A stretch of DNA of 5,368 nt from an uncultured Oscillospiraceae bacterium. GTDB taxonomy: Bacteria > Bacillota > Clostridia > Oscillospirales > Oscillospiraceae. Below the pieces are notes generated by a model. That model made no database searches. It was not told where the DNA came from and worked only from the letters and a program-made list of their open reading frames with translations. The stretch is taken from positions 1 to 5,368 of the forward strand of contig CAAEKI010000262.1 of the NCBI GenBank assembly GCA_900756495.1, in the 5' to 3' direction. How positions within the stretch are numbered: the first letter of the stretch is position 1; every line of letters begins with the position of its first letter. Below, piece by piece: positions 3,997 to 5,368 of the stretch. The translations under genes were made by a program, and so were the position numbers.

Positions 3997-5368
3997 ATGC
4001 CGTCCTTTGAGGTCGTCAGCGAATTTACCCCCTCGGGGGACCAGCCTGAAGCCATAGAGGCTCTGGCCCAGGGCGTGGAAAACGGGCTCACCGAGCAGAC
4101 CCTGTTGGGGGTCACCGGATCCGGCAAGACCTTTACCATGGCTAAGGTCATTGAAAAGGTCCAGCGTCCCACCTTGGTGCTGGCGCACAATAAAACGCTG
4201 GCCGCCCAGCTGTGCGCAGAGTTCAAGGAATTCTTCCCCAACAACGCGGTTGAGTACTTCGTGTCCTACTACGACTACTACCAGCCTGAGGCCTATATTC
4301 CTCATACCGATACCTTTATTGAGAAGGACGCCGCCACAAATGATGAAATTGACCGGCTGCGCCTCTCAGCCACCTGTGCGCTTCTGGAGCGCCGGGACGT
4401 CATTGTAGTCTCTTCCGTATCCTGCATTTACGGCTTGGGTGAGCCGGAGGACTTTGCCAAAATGATGGTCTCTCTCCGTGTGGGGGACACGCTGGAGCGG
4501 GATGATCTGCTCAAGCGGCTGGTGGAGATCCGTTACGAGCGCAATGATATTGCCTTTGAGCGCAATATGTTTCGGGTTCGCGGGGATACGGTGGAGATCT
4601 TTCCCGCCTATTGGAAAGATACCGCCGTGCGGGTAGAGTTTTTTGGGGATGAAATTGACCGGCTCAGCGAAATCAATGTGGTCACAGGCGCCCCGGTGCG
4701 CAATCTCGTTCATATTCCCATCTGGCCCGCCACCCACTACGTCACCCCAAAAGAGAAAATGGACGCCGCCATTCAGGAGATCTATCAAGAGCTGGAGGCG
4801 CGGCTGGCCTTTTTCCAGAACAATCAGCAGCTGGTGGAGGCCCAGCGCCTCAAACAGCGGGTGCTTTACGACATTGAGATGATGCAGGAGCTGGGGTACT
4901 GCTCCGGGATCGAGAATTACTCCCGGGTGATTGAAGGCCGTCCGGTGGGCTCTCCTCCCCACACTCTGCTGGACTACTTTCCAAAAGACTTTCTCATGTT
5001 CATCGACGAGAGCCATGTCACCCTCCCTCAGGTCCGGGCTATGTATAACGGCGACCACGCCCGCAAGACCACCCTGGTGGACTACGGCTTCCGCCTGCCC
5101 TGTGCCTTTGACAACCGCCCGCTGAAGTTTGAGGAGTTTGAGCGGCGGCTCAACCAAGTCATCTACGTCTCAGCCACCCCCTCCGAGTATGAGCGTACCC
5201 GCTCCGGCCAAGTGGTGGAGCAGGTCATCCGGCCAACCGGTCTGCTGGACCCGGTCATTCAGGTCCGTCCGGTAGAGGGGCAGATCGACGATCTCATCGG
5301 AGAGATCCATGAGCGTACCGAACGCCGGGAGCGGGTGCTGGTCACCACGCTTACCAAAAAAATGGCGG
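3997..5368 (+). CDS. uvrB: UvrB, excinuclease ABC subunit B, N-terminal part, cut by window edge
   Basis: Damage-verification subunit of UvrABC nucleotide excision repair: it is loaded by UvrA, probes the strand with a beta-hairpin and recruits UvrC (family knowledge). 457 residues are visible of the usual 650-670; the missing part holds the rest of helicase domain 3 and the C-terminal UvrB/UvrC-binding motif. Seen: Walker A 'GVTGSGKT' (38-45, Lys44); '[13 protein letters not shown]' (60-72); the beta-hairpin '[12 protein letters not shown]' (91-102) with its conserved tyrosines; '[10 protein letters not shown]' (139-148); the UvrA-interacting domain (about 150-250); '[11 protein letters not shown]' (300-310); Walker B 'FIDESH' (335-340); and helicase motif III 'VSATPSEYE' (391-399). 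Everything expected is intact. The start ATG is followed by the typical '[17 protein letters not shown]'. It has its own promoter with a LexA box, so it is probably SOS-inducible. uvrA is expected downstream, as in many Firmicutes, but lies outside the window. Confidence 0.98.
   Translation, partial: MPSFEVVSEFTPSGDQPEAIEALAQGVENGLTEQTLLGVTGSGKTFTMAKVIEKVQRPTLVLAHNKTLAAQLCAEFKEFFPNNAVEYFVSYYDYYQPEAYIPHTDTFIEKDAATNDEIDRLRLSATCALLERRDVIVVSSVSCIYGLGEPEDFAKMMVSLRVGDTLERDDLLKRLVEIRYERNDIAFERNMFRVRGDTVEIFPAYWKDTAVRVEFFGDEIDRLSEINVVTGAPVRNLVHIPIWPATHYVTPKEKMDAAIQEIYQELEARLAFFQNNQQLVEAQRLKQRVLYDIEMMQELGYCSGIENYSRVIEGRPVGSPPHTLLDYFPKDFLMFIDESHVTLPQVRAMYNGDHARKTTLVDYGFRLPCAFDNRPLKFEEFERRLNQVIYVSATPSEYERTRSGQVVEQVIRPTGLLDPVIQVRPVEGQIDDLIGEIHERTERRERVLVTTLTKKMA

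Noticed and set aside
4366..5157. Long minus-strand open frame of 263 residues antisense to uvrB
   Set aside because: It lies wholly opposite the conserved UvrB coding frame and shows no family motif. Long antisense frames are common opposite GC-rich genes.

Overview
The window (about 59% GC by eye) looks like the core chromosome of a Gram-positive anaerobe of the class Clostridia, probably a GC-rich gut member of the Oscillospiraceae (Flavonifractor/Oscillibacter-like). Three things suggest this: Shine-Dalgarno sites of the B. subtilis/Clostridia type (GGAGGTG), a Gram-positive-type LexA box (GAAC-N4-GTT) in front of uvrB, and a RadC protein with the clostridial N-terminus. The organism assignment is inference. 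No mobile element, CRISPR array, rRNA or tRNA was found.

Left part, minus strand (about 2090 down to 1): a compact co-directional group. An extended -10 promoter (2085-2090) precedes a small integral membrane protein of the COG2426/'small multidrug export' family (2056-1565). Next comes an unrecognised 115-residue single-pass membrane protein (1500-1153). The last is the first 375 residues of the helicase RecD2 (1126 to beyond the left edge). All three best-supported starts are TTG codons, chosen from Shine-Dalgarno spacing and upstream stops.

Middle (about 2057-2349): a divergent intergenic region. It holds the minus-strand promoter, a near-perfect inverted repeat (2260-2288), and an extended -10 promoter (TATAAT at 2317-2322) only about 28 bases before pyrE.

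Right part, plus strand: pyrE (2350-3027, pyrimidine biosynthesis), a 199-base gene-free spacer packed with GC-rich inverted repeats (3028-3226), radC (3227-3907), and the first 457 residues of uvrB (3997 to beyond the right edge). uvrB has its own consensus-like promoter with a LexA box between -35 and -10, so it is probably an SOS-inducible transcription start separate from radC.

Taken together this is mostly housekeeping: DNA-repair genes (recD2, radC, uvrB) around a stand-alone pyrE. I see no convincing new multi-gene system. The points most worth a second look are the structured pyrE-radC spacer, the small membrane protein in front of recD2, and the promoter-proximal palindrome upstream of pyrE.
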